Assembly (NCBI GenBank): GCA_902628605.1
Contig: CACONV010000006.1
Location: 1 to 42,682 of the forward strand
From: an uncultured Bacteroidota bacterium
GTDB lineage: Bacteria > Bacteroidota > Bacteroidia > Flavobacteriales > Flavobacteriaceae
Length of the DNA: 42,682 nucleotides
Direction: 5' to 3'
Below, one piece after another: positions 18,462 through 26,229 of the stretch. The position numbers were made by a program, and so were the translations under genes. The number at the start of each line of letters is the position of its first letter. The stretch's first letter is position 1. The notes under the pieces were generated by a model. That model searched no databases. It saw only the letters and a list, made by a program, of their open reading frames with translations, and was not told the DNA's origin.

Positions 18462-20152
18462 TTTTTTTTTCTGTAAATAGTTGCTTCAAATTCATTAACA
18501 TTTCCTACCATGTCTTCTACATGAAGGTTTAGCTTAAGTTCAGTTTTACTAAATTTTAAATCATCAAATTCAAAAAATAAAAGTTTTCTTTTTGGTTCGT
18601 GTTCCATTAAAATCCACTTTCCATTTATACTAGCTCTGTACTTTTTTATACCTGAAAATTCATCATCTACTTTTATTCTTAGAGTTGAGAGGTTAGTGAC
18701 CCACTTTTCATTTCTAAAATTTATAGGTTTTATTGACGGAGATATAGTGTCTTTAGTTAAAAAATATTTTCCTCCTGATATGGATTTTGCATAAATTAAA
18801 TTTTCTTTTTGGTTCCCAAAAACATATTTAATTTTATCTTTTTTACCTTTTTTATTAATATTTAATTTTCCAATACATGTTTGCCTTAAATTGACTGAAT
18901 CTAAATTTTTAGGTAAAAAAAACTCTAAATTGAGACCTTGTTTTGGAGCTTTTGTAAACTTCTCAATTATTAGAGTGTCTAACTTGTACTTAAAATTTAA
19001 GTTTGTGGATTCATAAAACGCATCCTTGGGTATAATTAAATTTAATTCTTTGAATTTTCTTTCATATTCCATATCAGTGTGATATAATTTATCCTCAATC
19101 TCATTTTCTGAAAAATTATAGCTTTTCTCATTTTCAGCTCCCTTTACAACCAAACTAACAATACTTTTGTTTTTATTAATGTCTTCAAAAATTATTTTAA
19201 TATTATATAAAGAATCTTTAATAACTTTAAAAAGTCCATGATTGTCATTACTTTCAAGAAAACTAAATTTTGAATCTGTAGTTTGGAACAGTTTTTTAAT
19301 TCTTATTTTATCTATATTGTACGCTTCATAATCGATTAATAAATCAATTTTTTTTCCATCTGGAAAAATCAAATCATCAAATTTATATGAATAAAATCTT
19401 TTTCCATTAATAGTTAATTCCCTTTTGTAAATTCCATTTTTATTATAGCTAGAATTTTGCCTATCGTATCCACTATAACCAAATCCAAACATCCCATTAA
19501 CTTTTATTGTATCATTATTAGTATATGAGTTTTTATTTTTTATTAATTCTATTTTAATTTTATTAGAAGTTCGTTCTTTTAAAAAATTGTACAAGTATAA
19601 GTTATGAATCCTAGGAGCTATAGTGTCTGCAACTACATATCCATATTTCAAGGGATTTAATGGTTTTTCCTTTTCAGTATCTCTTAACTCAAAATGTAAA
19701 TGAGGACCACTTGAGCCACCTGTATTTCCAGAAAAGCCAATTATTTCTGATTTTTTTAGTTTAAACTCTCCTTTTTTAAAGAACTTTTCAATTTCAAATC
19801 TTTTTTTCTCGTATTGCAGTCTTTTTATAATCTGTTGAATTCTTGGTGAAAATTTTTTAAGGTGAGCATATACTGATGTTGTACCATCATAATGTCTAAT
19901 GTAGACTACTTTTCCGTAACCAGATGTAGAAACTTTAACTCTTATTAAGTCCCCATCATCTATTGCTCTTACTCTGAGCCCTTCTTTCCCTAGTGTCTTT
20001 ATATCAATACCTGTGTGAAAATGTGTTTTTCTAAATTCCCCAAAGGTTCCTGATAAAAGAATTGGAATTTCAACAGGACTAAATTTTTCCTGAGAGAATA
20101 AGTTACTAACAGAAATAAAGATTATTAAAATGATTCTATATAACAATCTCAT
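18458..20152 (-). CDS. M23-family (LytM-type) peptidoglycan endopeptidase, exported
   Basis: A 564-residue secreted protein with a signal peptide at about 1-20. The LytM catalytic domain is at the N-terminus (about 30-170) and keeps its zinc and catalytic residues: His46 and Asp50 (HTGID), His97 (YAHL) and His151 and His153 (GPHLHFEL). Behind it is a long beta-rich region (about 170-560) with no assigned domain; it ends in an Ig-like stretch (DEFSGIKKYRASINGKW). It probably cuts peptide crosslinks of the wall or regulates another hydrolase. This domain order is common in Bacteroidota. The start is ATG 20152, with a TAAATTTG box 17 bp upstream on the same strand. Confidence 0.9.
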   Translation of the reverse strand: MRLLYRIILIIFISVSNLFSQEKFSPVEIPILLSGTFGEFRKTHFHTGIDIKTLGKEGLRVRAIDDGDLIRVKVSTSGYGKVVYIRHYDGTTSVYAHLKKFSPRIQQIIKRLQYEKKRFEIEKFFKKGEFKLKKSEIIGFSGNTGGSSGPHLHFELRDTEKEKPLNPLKYGYVVADTIAPRIHNLYLYNFLKERTSNKIKIELIKNKNSYTNNDTIKVNGMFGFGYSGYDRQNSSYNKNGIYKRELTINGKRFYSYKFDDLIFPDGKKIDLLIDYEAYNIDKIRIKKLFQTTDSKFSFLESNDNHGLFKVIKDSLYNIKIIFEDINKNKSIVSLVVKGAENEKSYNFSENEIEDKLYHTDMEYERKFKELNLIIPKDAFYESTNLNFKYKLDTLIIEKFTKAPKQGLNLEFFLPKNLDSVNLRQTCIGKLNINKKGKKDKIKYVFGNQKENLIYAKSISGGKYFLTKDTISPSIKPINFRNEKWVTNLSTLRIKVDDEFSGIKKYRASINGKWILMEHEPKRKLLFFEFDDLKFSKTELKLNLHVEDMVGNVNEFEATIYRKKN

Positions 20153-20168
20153 ATATTCTAATATACTT

Positions 20169-20176
20169 CAAATTTA
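20169..20176 (-). promoter_or_regulatory. Candidate -7 promoter box for the M23 peptidase gene
   Basis: Read on the minus strand this is TAAATTTG, an exact TAnnTTTG match, 17 bp before the ATG at 20152. The surrounding intergenic stretch is almost pure A/T with short imperfect repeats of about 8 bp, and no TTG lies at normal -33 spacing, so chance is a real alternative. Confidence 0.35.
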
Positions 20177-20236
20177 AATTATTAAATTATTAAATTATAT
20201 TATTTATATTTTCAATTAACTAATTTAAATCATTAT

Positions 20237-20581
20237 ATGATTTTTCAATTTTATTTGTTTCCCGAAATATATGTTTTTACAAAATCTCTAGACTTCAACG
20301 AACATTCTCTGCTTTCCTTCAAAGAGTCAAATTATAATACATCGATTATTGAGATTAGTAAAGCTATTAAGTTAAAAATAGATTATACTTTTAAATCTAG
20401 ATGTATAAAGCTAGTATCAAAAACAAAATTGACTGATGTTGGTATTTCATCAAAAATTACATCTATTCTGGCATCAAATAATATTGCATGTAATGTTATT
20501 TCTGGTTATGATAATGATTATTTTTTTGTCCCTTTTAATGATGGTTTAAAAGCTTTTCAAATTTTAAATTCTTTATCTTAA
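20237..20581 (+). CDS. ACT-domain protein (COG3602/DUF2241-like)
   Basis: A 114-residue cytoplasmic protein. The N-terminal half reads like DUF2241 (YVFTKSL, LLSFKESNYNTSIIEISKA) and the C-terminal half is an ACT-type ligand-binding fold with the family signature LTDVGISSKITSILASNN, then ACNVISGYDNDYFFVPF and an ending helix. Such proteins may sense amino acids; the ligand is unknown. It lies between the divergent M23 gene (84 bp) and the zapA pair (63 bp) and is in the same direction as the latter, but the coiled-coil gene has its own promoter candidate. Confidence 0.72.
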   Translation: MIFQFYLFPEIYVFTKSLDFNEHSLLSFKESNYNTSIIEISKAIKLKIDYTFKSRCIKLVSKTKLTDVGISSKITSILASNNIACNVISGYDNDYFFVPFNDGLKAFQILNSLS

Positions 20582-20597
20582 TTTAATTTGATTTTGA

Positions 20598-20625
20598 TTG
20601 CATAAAATGAAATTCGCTAACTTTA
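20598..20625 (+). promoter_or_regulatory. Candidate promoter of the coiled-coil/zapA unit
   Basis: TTG at 20598-20600 is followed by a 17-bp spacer and TAACTTTA at 20618-20625, which differs from TAnnTTTG only in the last base. The box ends 19 bp before the ATG at 20645. The spacing and short leader fit a Bacteroidota housekeeping promoter. Confidence 0.45.
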
Positions 20626-20644
20626 TTAATTAGATTAATAAAAA

Positions 20645-20941
20645 ATGAATCATTCCGAAGAACAGGTTAGAGAAATTGAAAAAAATGTAGTTCTACTTTT
20701 AAACAAACTAAAAGACAATTATCTTCTAATTCAATCTTTACAATCAAAATTGAAGGAATTAGAATCCAGTAATTCAAGTTTCAGTGAAGAGATAAGCTTG
20801 CTAAAGCAAAAAAACAAAAGCTTATCGGTTGCAAATTCTTTATTAGGAAGTGATCAAAATAATGGAGATACAAAGGAAAAGATTAACACATTAATTAAAG
20901 AAATCGATACCTGTATAAATCAACTAGAATCTTCTTTTTAA
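20645..20941 (+). CDS. Small coiled-coil protein upstream of zapA (division-associated candidate)
   Basis: A 98-residue protein that is almost all predicted helix, with heptad-like leucine spacing (VVLLLNKLKDNYLLIQSLQ, LKELESSNSS, EISLLKQKNKSL) and a second short helix at the C-terminus (INTLIKEIDTCINQLES). There is no signal peptide or membrane segment. It stands 3 bp before zapA, and a coiled-coil gene in this place is usual in flavobacteria. By position and form it resembles a ZapB-like partner of ZapA, but I see no sequence match to E. coli ZapB, so the role is inferred. Confidence 0.75.
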   Translation: MNHSEEQVREIEKNVVLLLNKLKDNYLLIQSLQSKLKELESSNSSFSEEISLLKQKNKSLSVANSLLGSDQNNGDTKEKINTLIKEIDTCINQLESSF

Positions 20942-20944
20942 ATC

Positions 20945-21244
20945 ATGGAAAATAAAATCAAAATAAAAGTTAAAATTGCTGATAGAATTTATCCTTTAAC
21001 AATTCGACCAGAACAAGAAGAAGCAATAAGATTATCTGTAAAAAAAATTGATCAAATGATAAAACAATTTGAGAAAAGCTATGCAGTTAGGGATAAGCAA
21101 GATGTTTTAGCTATGTGTTCATTGCAGTATGCAACTAAACTAATTCAAAAGAATAATTTTGATGATGTTCAAAATCAAAAAAATTTAAAAAAGCTTTCAA
21201 ATATTAACGAATTGATTCAAGAACATATTACTAATTTTTTGTAA
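20945..21244 (+). CDS. zapA: Cell division protein ZapA
   Basis: A 99-residue ZapA, which crosslinks FtsZ filaments at the division ring. The N-terminal beta-strand region (IKIKVKIADRIYPLTIRPEQEEAIR) matches the FtsZ-binding head of the family, and the rest is the dimerising helix (VKKIDQMIKQFEKSY, DKQDVLAMCSLQYATKL). The ATG is 3 bp behind the coiled-coil gene. A structured RNA gene begins 13 bp after its stop; zapA next to the 6S RNA gene is a widespread linkage. Confidence 0.9.
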   Translation: MENKIKIKVKIADRIYPLTIRPEQEEAIRLSVKKIDQMIKQFEKSYAVRDKQDVLAMCSLQYATKLIQKNNFDDVQNQKNLKKLSNINELIQEHITNFL

Positions 21245-21256
21245 ATTTCGATAATT

Positions 21257-21419
21257 ATCTGCGTTAGTTTATTTTTTTGATAAACTCAACGAAATTTTTA
21301 ATAAAGGGTAAGTCCGTTTGGTAAAAGCATGCTTTCTTGAAAAGACCCTTGATCCAGAGGTTAGCCCAAATCCTGTTTATATAGGAGTTTATACAAAACC
21401 TAAATTAGCGCAGATTTTT
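21257..21419 (+). ncRNA. ssrS: Probable 6S RNA
   Basis: A 163-base non-coding stretch between zapA and the convergent aquaporin gene. Its ends pair in a 14-bp closing stem: 21257-21270 (ATCTGCGTTAGTTT) with 21402-21415 (AAATTAGCGCAGAT), two G-U pairs and no mismatch, followed by a T tract at 21415-21419. Inside, AAGGGT (about 21305) pairs with ACCCTT (about 21348) around an apical hairpin AAAG-CATG-CTTT. A rod of about 160-180 bases with a closing stem and an inner bubble, directly behind zapA, is the hallmark of 6S RNA, which binds the housekeeping RNA polymerase in stationary phase. TAAATTTC at 21242-21249, one base off the -7 consensus, could start it. The family call is by form and position only. 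The short + frame over this region is not a gene. Confidence 0.68.
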
Positions 21420-22164
21420 ATATCAAAAAACTATAGGATAACCCAGCAAATATTGCTCCACAGATTGGACCTGCGATTGGAATCCAAGAGTATGTCCAGT
21501 CTGCATCTTTTTTTTCACTTCTTGGCAATAATTGATAAACAATTCTTGGACCCAAATCTCTCGCTGGATTTATAGCATATCCAGTGGTGCCACCGAGTCC
21601 CATTCCTATAACCCAAACTAAAATTCCAACTGGTAAGGACTCCAATGAACCTATTCCAAAATTTATAGTCTCAATGTTATCAAAAGTTATATTTGGATTT
21701 ACAATAAAGAAAATACAAAATACCAAAATAAAGGTTCCAACAAACTCGCTAAAAAAATTATTTTTAAAATTTCTAATTGCTGGACCTGTTGCAAATGTAC
21801 TCAAGACAATTTTTTCATCCTTGGTTTGCCTGTAATGATCAATATAAACTAAATAAACAATCCATGATCCAAACATAGCTCCTGCAAGTTGAGAAATCAT
21901 GTATGGCAAAACCATTTTCCAAGTAAATTTTCCTGCTGTTGCAAGTCCTATTGTAACAGCGGGGTTTAAATGGGCACCGCTATATTTACCTGCTACGTAA
22001 GCACCAACAAAAACTGAAAATCCCCATGCGGATGTGATAAGAACCCAAGGTGATTGACCCTCAGCTTTTGTTTTTTTTAGATTAACATTTGCCACAATTC
22101 CACATCCAAGAAGAAGTAAAATTGCAGTACCAATAAATTCAGCAATTAGTGGATTGTTCATCAT
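21418..22164 (-). CDS. glpF: Glycerol facilitator / aquaglyceroporin
   Basis: A 248-residue MIP-family channel with six transmembrane helices and both half-helix motifs: NPA at 67-69 (GAHLNPAVTIG) and NPA at 199-201 followed by Arg202 and Asp203 (INPARDLGPR). The Asp after NPAR is typical of glycerol-conducting members rather than pure water channels. It overlaps the glpD stop by 4 bp (ATGA), so translation is coupled, and it is the last gene of the glycerol operon. Its stop codon touches the 3' end of the convergent 6S-like RNA. Confidence 0.93.
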   Translation of the reverse strand: MMNNPLIAEFIGTAILLLLGCGIVANVNLKKTKAEGQSPWVLITSAWGFSVFVGAYVAGKYSGAHLNPAVTIGLATAGKFTWKMVLPYMISQLAGAMFGSWIVYLVYIDHYRQTKDEKIVLSTFATGPAIRNFKNNFFSEFVGTFILVFCIFFIVNPNITFDNIETINFGIGSLESLPVGILVWVIGMGLGGTTGYAINPARDLGPRIVYQLLPRSEKKDADWTYSWIPIAGPICGAIFAGLSYSFLI

Positions 22165-23708
22165 ACGATATAATTTCTTGCTACTTTTTCAAAGTTAGCG
22201 CTTTCATCTTTAATCCAATCTATATTTTTTTTCATTTCTTTAGCCATAATTTCTAATACTTTTGGGGAAATCTTCAGGCTCTCTCTAGCATCTAGAAACA
22301 AGGATCTTGTTCTTCTAGCCATAACATCTTCAAGAGTCATTGCCATTTCATTTCGGATTGACCATATTATCTGGTTTTTTGAAATAAAAAACTTTTCACT
22401 AATTGAGATATTACCTTTACTACATAAGTTTTCAATTTTTTCTATATCTGTTCCATAAAAGTGTATTGGGTTTTCCCAATTGGATGAATAATCATAACCA
22501 TGAATGGTGAGATTATGAGTAATACATTCTCTTTCCTGAAGACCAGCTACCGATAGAGCAGTGTTTACTGTGTCTTCAGCCATCTTCCTATATGTGGTCC
22601 ACTTTCCTCCAAGTATACTAATAAGACCAGATGTACTTACCGTAACTTTATGATGTCTTGATATTTCTTTAGTAGCCTTTTCATTGTTTTCTGGTGCCGC
22701 TAAGGGTCTTAGTCCTGCGAAAACACTTTTTATATCTTTAAAAGTTGGTGCACTTTTCATATATGATCCAGCATTTTTTAAAATAAACTTAATTTCTTCA
22801 TCAAGTGGTGTGGGTTCTATATTACTCTTTTCAATTTGAGTATCTGTAGTTCCAACAATGACATAATTATTCCATGGAACTGCGAAAAGGACTCTACCGT
22901 CTGTTGTGTGTGGGACCATGATCGCATGGTTACCAGCCAAAAAAGATTTGTCTAACACAATATGGACACCTTGACTAGGAACGATTGTTTTTTTTCTTTT
23001 TTTGATGTCTAAATTGGTTATCGAATCAGAAAAAACCCCAGTTGCATTTATAACTCCTTTGGCCATTATCTGATAGCTTTTATTTTCAATGGAATCTCTC
23101 GCAACGACTCCAGCAATCATTTCATTCTCTTTTATTAAATCTTCGACTCCAAAATAATTTATCAAAGTTGCCCCATGATTTTCTGCAGTTTGTGCTAAAC
23201 TAATAGCCATTCTAGCATCATCAAATTGACCGTCATGATAAATCACACCTCCTTTTAAACCATCTTTTTTAACATTTGGAATTAATTTGATTATCTCGTC
23301 CCTACTTAGTAAAGTGGAAGGACCTAAACCAAGTTTTCCAGACATCATATCATAGATTTTTAGGCCAATCCCATAAAAAGGGCTATTCCACCAATCGTAT
23401 GAGGGGATAACAAAACTTAAATCTCTTACTAGGTGAGGTGCATTTTTTCTCATAATCCCCCTTTCTCTTAGGGCTTCCACAACAAGTGAGATATCTCCGT
23501 TTTGTAGATACCTTACACCACCGTGAACTAATTTGGTACTTCTAGAAGAGGTTCCCTTAGAAAAATCATATTTTTCTATTAGTAATGTTTTATAACCTCT
23601 ACTTGCAGAGTCTAAGGCGATTCCTAAGCCTGACGAGCCTCCTCCTATAATGATTAAATCCCAATTTTTTTTTTTGGATATTTTCTTAAGACTTTTTAAC
23701 CTATCCAT
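22161..23708 (-). CDS. glpD: Glycerol-3-phosphate dehydrogenase (respiratory, FAD)
   Basis: GlpD oxidises glycerol 3-phosphate to dihydroxyacetone phosphate and feeds electrons into the quinone pool at the inner membrane. The 515-residue protein begins with the FAD-binding Rossmann motif (IIIGGGSSGLG, about 20-30) and the family signature KLVHGGVRYLQNGD, with GVINATGVFSD, VPSQGVHIVLD, GLRPLAAP and SILGGKWTTYRKMAED further on. A C-terminal helical domain follows. It overlaps glpK by 8 bp and glpF by 4 bp. Confidence 0.95.
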   Translation of the reverse strand: MDRLKSLKKISKKKNWDLIIIGGGSSGLGIALDSASRGYKTLLIEKYDFSKGTSSRSTKLVHGGVRYLQNGDISLVVEALRERGIMRKNAPHLVRDLSFVIPSYDWWNSPFYGIGLKIYDMMSGKLGLGPSTLLSRDEIIKLIPNVKKDGLKGGVIYHDGQFDDARMAISLAQTAENHGATLINYFGVEDLIKENEMIAGVVARDSIENKSYQIMAKGVINATGVFSDSITNLDIKKRKKTIVPSQGVHIVLDKSFLAGNHAIMVPHTTDGRVLFAVPWNNYVIVGTTDTQIEKSNIEPTPLDEEIKFILKNAGSYMKSAPTFKDIKSVFAGLRPLAAPENNEKATKEISRHHKVTVSTSGLISILGGKWTTYRKMAEDTVNTALSVAGLQERECITHNLTIHGYDYSSNWENPIHFYGTDIEKIENLCSKGNISISEKFFISKNQIIWSIRNEMAMTLEDVMARRTRSLFLDARESLKISPKVLEIMAKEMKKNIDWIKDESANFEKVARNYIV

Positions 23709-25173
23709 TTGTCATTCTAATACTTTTGTTCCACTGATCTATTATTATTTGTGTTTTTTTTGAGCTGGAGTCAGGGAAAAAGGTAACATCTTTTTCCCAT
23801 AAGCCTTTTATTTCCTCAATACTATTCCAGAAACCTACGGATAAACCTGCAAAAAAAGCTGCTCCTAATGCAGTAGACTCTGGAGATTTAGACCTTATAA
23901 CAACTTTGTCAAGTAAATTTGCTTGTATTTGCATTAAAAGATTGTTTTTAGAAGCACCGCCGTCAACTTTTAATTCAGCAAATTCAAAACCTGCGTCTTT
24001 TTGCATTTCTATAATAATTTCTCTTGATCTCAAGGCTATTGCTTCTAATGCTGCTCTTGCAATGTGAGATTTATTAGAGTCTCTAGTAAGACCAAATATT
24101 GTTCCAGTAGCATTTGGATTCCAATACGGTGCACCTAATCCAGATAATGCGGGAATAAATGTTATTCCTCCATTATCATCCACTTGTTTAGCCAAATTCT
24201 CAATTTCAGATGCATCTTTTATGATGTTTAGTTTATCTCTAAGCCATTGAACTATTGCGCCAGCAATAAAAACACTTCCCTCTAAAGCGTAGGTCACTTC
24301 ATTATTTAATTTCCAAGCTATAGTTGATAACATCTTATTCTTAGACTTAATAATTTTTTTCCCCGTATTCATTATACAAAAACATCCGGTCCCGTATGTA
24401 TTTTTTACATCTCCTTCTTTAATGCACATTTGTCCAAACAGAGCTGACTGTTGATCACCGGCAATTCCGCTAATTGGGATTTCTTTTCCAAATAAGGATG
24501 AATCAGTATAACCCACAATTTCTGATGAACTTACAACTTTTGGTAGTAATTCTTTGGGTATCTTTAAGATATCTAAAATTTCGTCATCCCATTGTAAAGT
24601 GTTTATGTTGAAAAGAAGTGTTCTACTAGCATTGGTTACGTCGGTAACATGAACTTTTCCCTTTGTTAATTTCCATATCAGCCAGGTATCTATAGTTCCA
24701 AAGGCAAGTTTTCCTTGTTCTGCAAGTTTTCTAGCATCTTTAACATTATCTAATATCCATTTAACTTTTGTTCCAGAAAAGTAAGCATCGAGGACAAGTC
24801 CAGTTTTTTCTAGAAAAGTGGTTGCTTGGTTACTCAAATTTTCACACATTTGGGCGGTTCTTCTATCTTGCCAGACTATTGCGTTATATATTGGTTTTCC
24901 ATTTTCTCTGTTCCATATTACAGTTGTTTCCCTTTGATTTGTAATTCCAATTGATTTTATTTTTTCTACATCTATCTTATCATTTTTAAAAACTTCTTTT
25001 ACTGCTTTTAGTTGAGTCTTCCATATTTCATTTGGATCATGCTCGACCCAACTTTTTTTTGGGAAAATTTGCGTAAACTCAAATTGTGAAATGGCTAATT
25101 GCTGGATTTTTTTGTTAAAAGCTATAGTTCTGGAACTTGTAGTTCCAGCATCGATGGCTATAATACTTTCCAT
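23701..25173 (-). CDS. glpK: Glycerol kinase
   Basis: GlpK phosphorylates glycerol to glycerol 3-phosphate, trapping it in the cell. The 490-residue FGGY-family kinase shows the N-terminal phosphate loop (IAIDAGTTSSR), the glycerol-site text TNQRETTVIW and WQDRRT, the catalytic Asp in ISGIAGDQQSALFGQ, the adenine-site segment ALEGSVFIAGAIVQWLRD and the ATP-binding DGGASKNNLLMQ. Length and motifs are normal. It is 7 bp downstream of the glycosylasparaginase gene and overlaps glpD by 8 bp. Confidence 0.95.
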   Translation of the reverse strand: MESIIAIDAGTTSSRTIAFNKKIQQLAISQFEFTQIFPKKSWVEHDPNEIWKTQLKAVKEVFKNDKIDVEKIKSIGITNQRETTVIWNRENGKPIYNAIVWQDRRTAQMCENLSNQATTFLEKTGLVLDAYFSGTKVKWILDNVKDARKLAEQGKLAFGTIDTWLIWKLTKGKVHVTDVTNASRTLLFNINTLQWDDEILDILKIPKELLPKVVSSSEIVGYTDSSLFGKEIPISGIAGDQQSALFGQMCIKEGDVKNTYGTGCFCIMNTGKKIIKSKNKMLSTIAWKLNNEVTYALEGSVFIAGAIVQWLRDKLNIIKDASEIENLAKQVDDNGGITFIPALSGLGAPYWNPNATGTIFGLTRDSNKSHIARAALEAIALRSREIIIEMQKDAGFEFAELKVDGGASKNNLLMQIQANLLDKVVIRSKSPESTALGAAFFAGLSVGFWNSIEEIKGLWEKDVTFFPDSSSKKTQIIIDQWNKSIRMTNG

Positions 25174-25180
25174 TTTAATT

Positions 25181-26143
25181 TTATATAGGTTTGACTTTTA
25201 AATTTTTATTCATGTTCTTTTCGTATCGGTAATAACTAAAACCCTCTTGCAAACAACTTGATCCTGAATTTCCGTGTTTGTCCAATGCTAAAAAAGCAAC
25301 TTGAAATTTTGGGCTTTTATTTTTTCTATAAATTCTTGAGATAGCTTCGTCGCAAGCTTGTTTTGGGGTTTTCCCATTTCGCATTAGTTCAACTACCAGA
25401 AATGACCCAACAATTTTTATAATTTCTTCACCCATCCCGGTAGCAACAGCACCGCCTACATCATTATCTATGTACAATCCAGAACCAATAATGGGTGAGT
25501 CTCCAATACGACCTTCCATTTTATATGCTAAACCACTTGTGCTGCAAACTCCGCCGATATTTCCTTTTTTGTCAAGGCAAAGAATGCCAATGGTATCATG
25601 GTTATCAACATTTGTTTTGGGGTTATAAACTGACTTCTTTTTCCACTCCATCCACTTTTTTTTTGAATCTTCTGTTAGTAAAGAGTTTAATTTATAGCCA
25701 TTATTTAAAGCAAAATTTTGAGCCCCTTTTCCGGATAAAATCACATGAGGTGTTTTTTCCATAACATCTTTTGCTAAAGAGCTAACATTAATTATTTTTT
25801 CAACCCCTAAAACGGATCCACAATTCCCTCTGTAATCCATAACGGCAGCATCTAGAGTAACTGTACCTTCTCTATCTGGGGCACCACCATATCCAACAGT
25901 CGAATTTTTGGGATTTTCTTCTTCAACATTTGCTCCAATAATTGCAGATGATAAGGCATCTTTTCCACTTTCTAGCGCCATTCCAGCCTGAAAGTTAGCC
26001 TCTTTAAAATCCCATGTGCAAATTGATATAGGGTTTTTTACCATATCGTTATTTTTTTTTTTATTAGCGTAAGTTCGTTCTGTCGCAATTGATGCTACAC
26101 CAAATCCTATTAATAATCTATTAAAAAATAATCTTCTATTCAC
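25181..26143 (-). CDS. Glycosylasparaginase, Ntn-hydrolase, with export signal
   Basis: A 320-residue N4-(beta-N-acetylglucosaminyl)-L-asparaginase-type enzyme, which splits the sugar-Asn bond left by glycoprotein breakdown. It is made as a precursor that cuts itself before Thr184 (NHDTIG), which becomes the N-terminal nucleophile; GRIGDSPIIGSGLYIDN and GAVATGMGEE form the substrate site. The N-terminus has a twin-arginine-like start (NRRLFFNRLL) and a hydrophobic run to about residue 20, so export is likely. The start is GTG at 26143; the ATG overlapping it is out of frame and hits a stop at once. It heads the glycerol operon, 7 bp before glpK. It could instead be an isoaspartyl peptidase of the same fold, but the HDTIG and GSGLY text favours glycosylasparaginase. 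Confidence 0.88.
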   Translation of the reverse strand: MNRRLFFNRLLIGFGVASIATERTYANKKKNNDMVKNPISICTWDFKEANFQAGMALESGKDALSSAIIGANVEEENPKNSTVGYGGAPDREGTVTLDAAVMDYRGNCGSVLGVEKIINVSSLAKDVMEKTPHVILSGKGAQNFALNNGYKLNSLLTEDSKKKWMEWKKKSVYNPKTNVDNHDTIGILCLDKKGNIGGVCSTSGLAYKMEGRIGDSPIIGSGLYIDNDVGGAVATGMGEEIIKIVGSFLVVELMRNGKTPKQACDEAISRIYRKNKSPKFQVAFLALDKHGNSGSSCLQEGFSYYRYEKNMNKNLKVKPI

Positions 26144-26229
26144 ATTCGTAATTTATTAAAATACAATCAGCTGACCTAACATTGATAAATATTTAATATA
26201 TTCGACGGATATAAAATTTGACAATTTGT

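Noticed and set aside
20161..20236. Short imperfect 8-bp repeats between the M23 and ACT-domain genes
   Set aside because: Only about two and a half copies in almost pure A/T sequence; low complexity rather than an iteron or operator array.
21318..21575. An 85-codon plus-strand frame after zapA
   Set aside because: It lies within the 6S-like RNA and the antisense of glpF, starts at TTG and resembles no protein.
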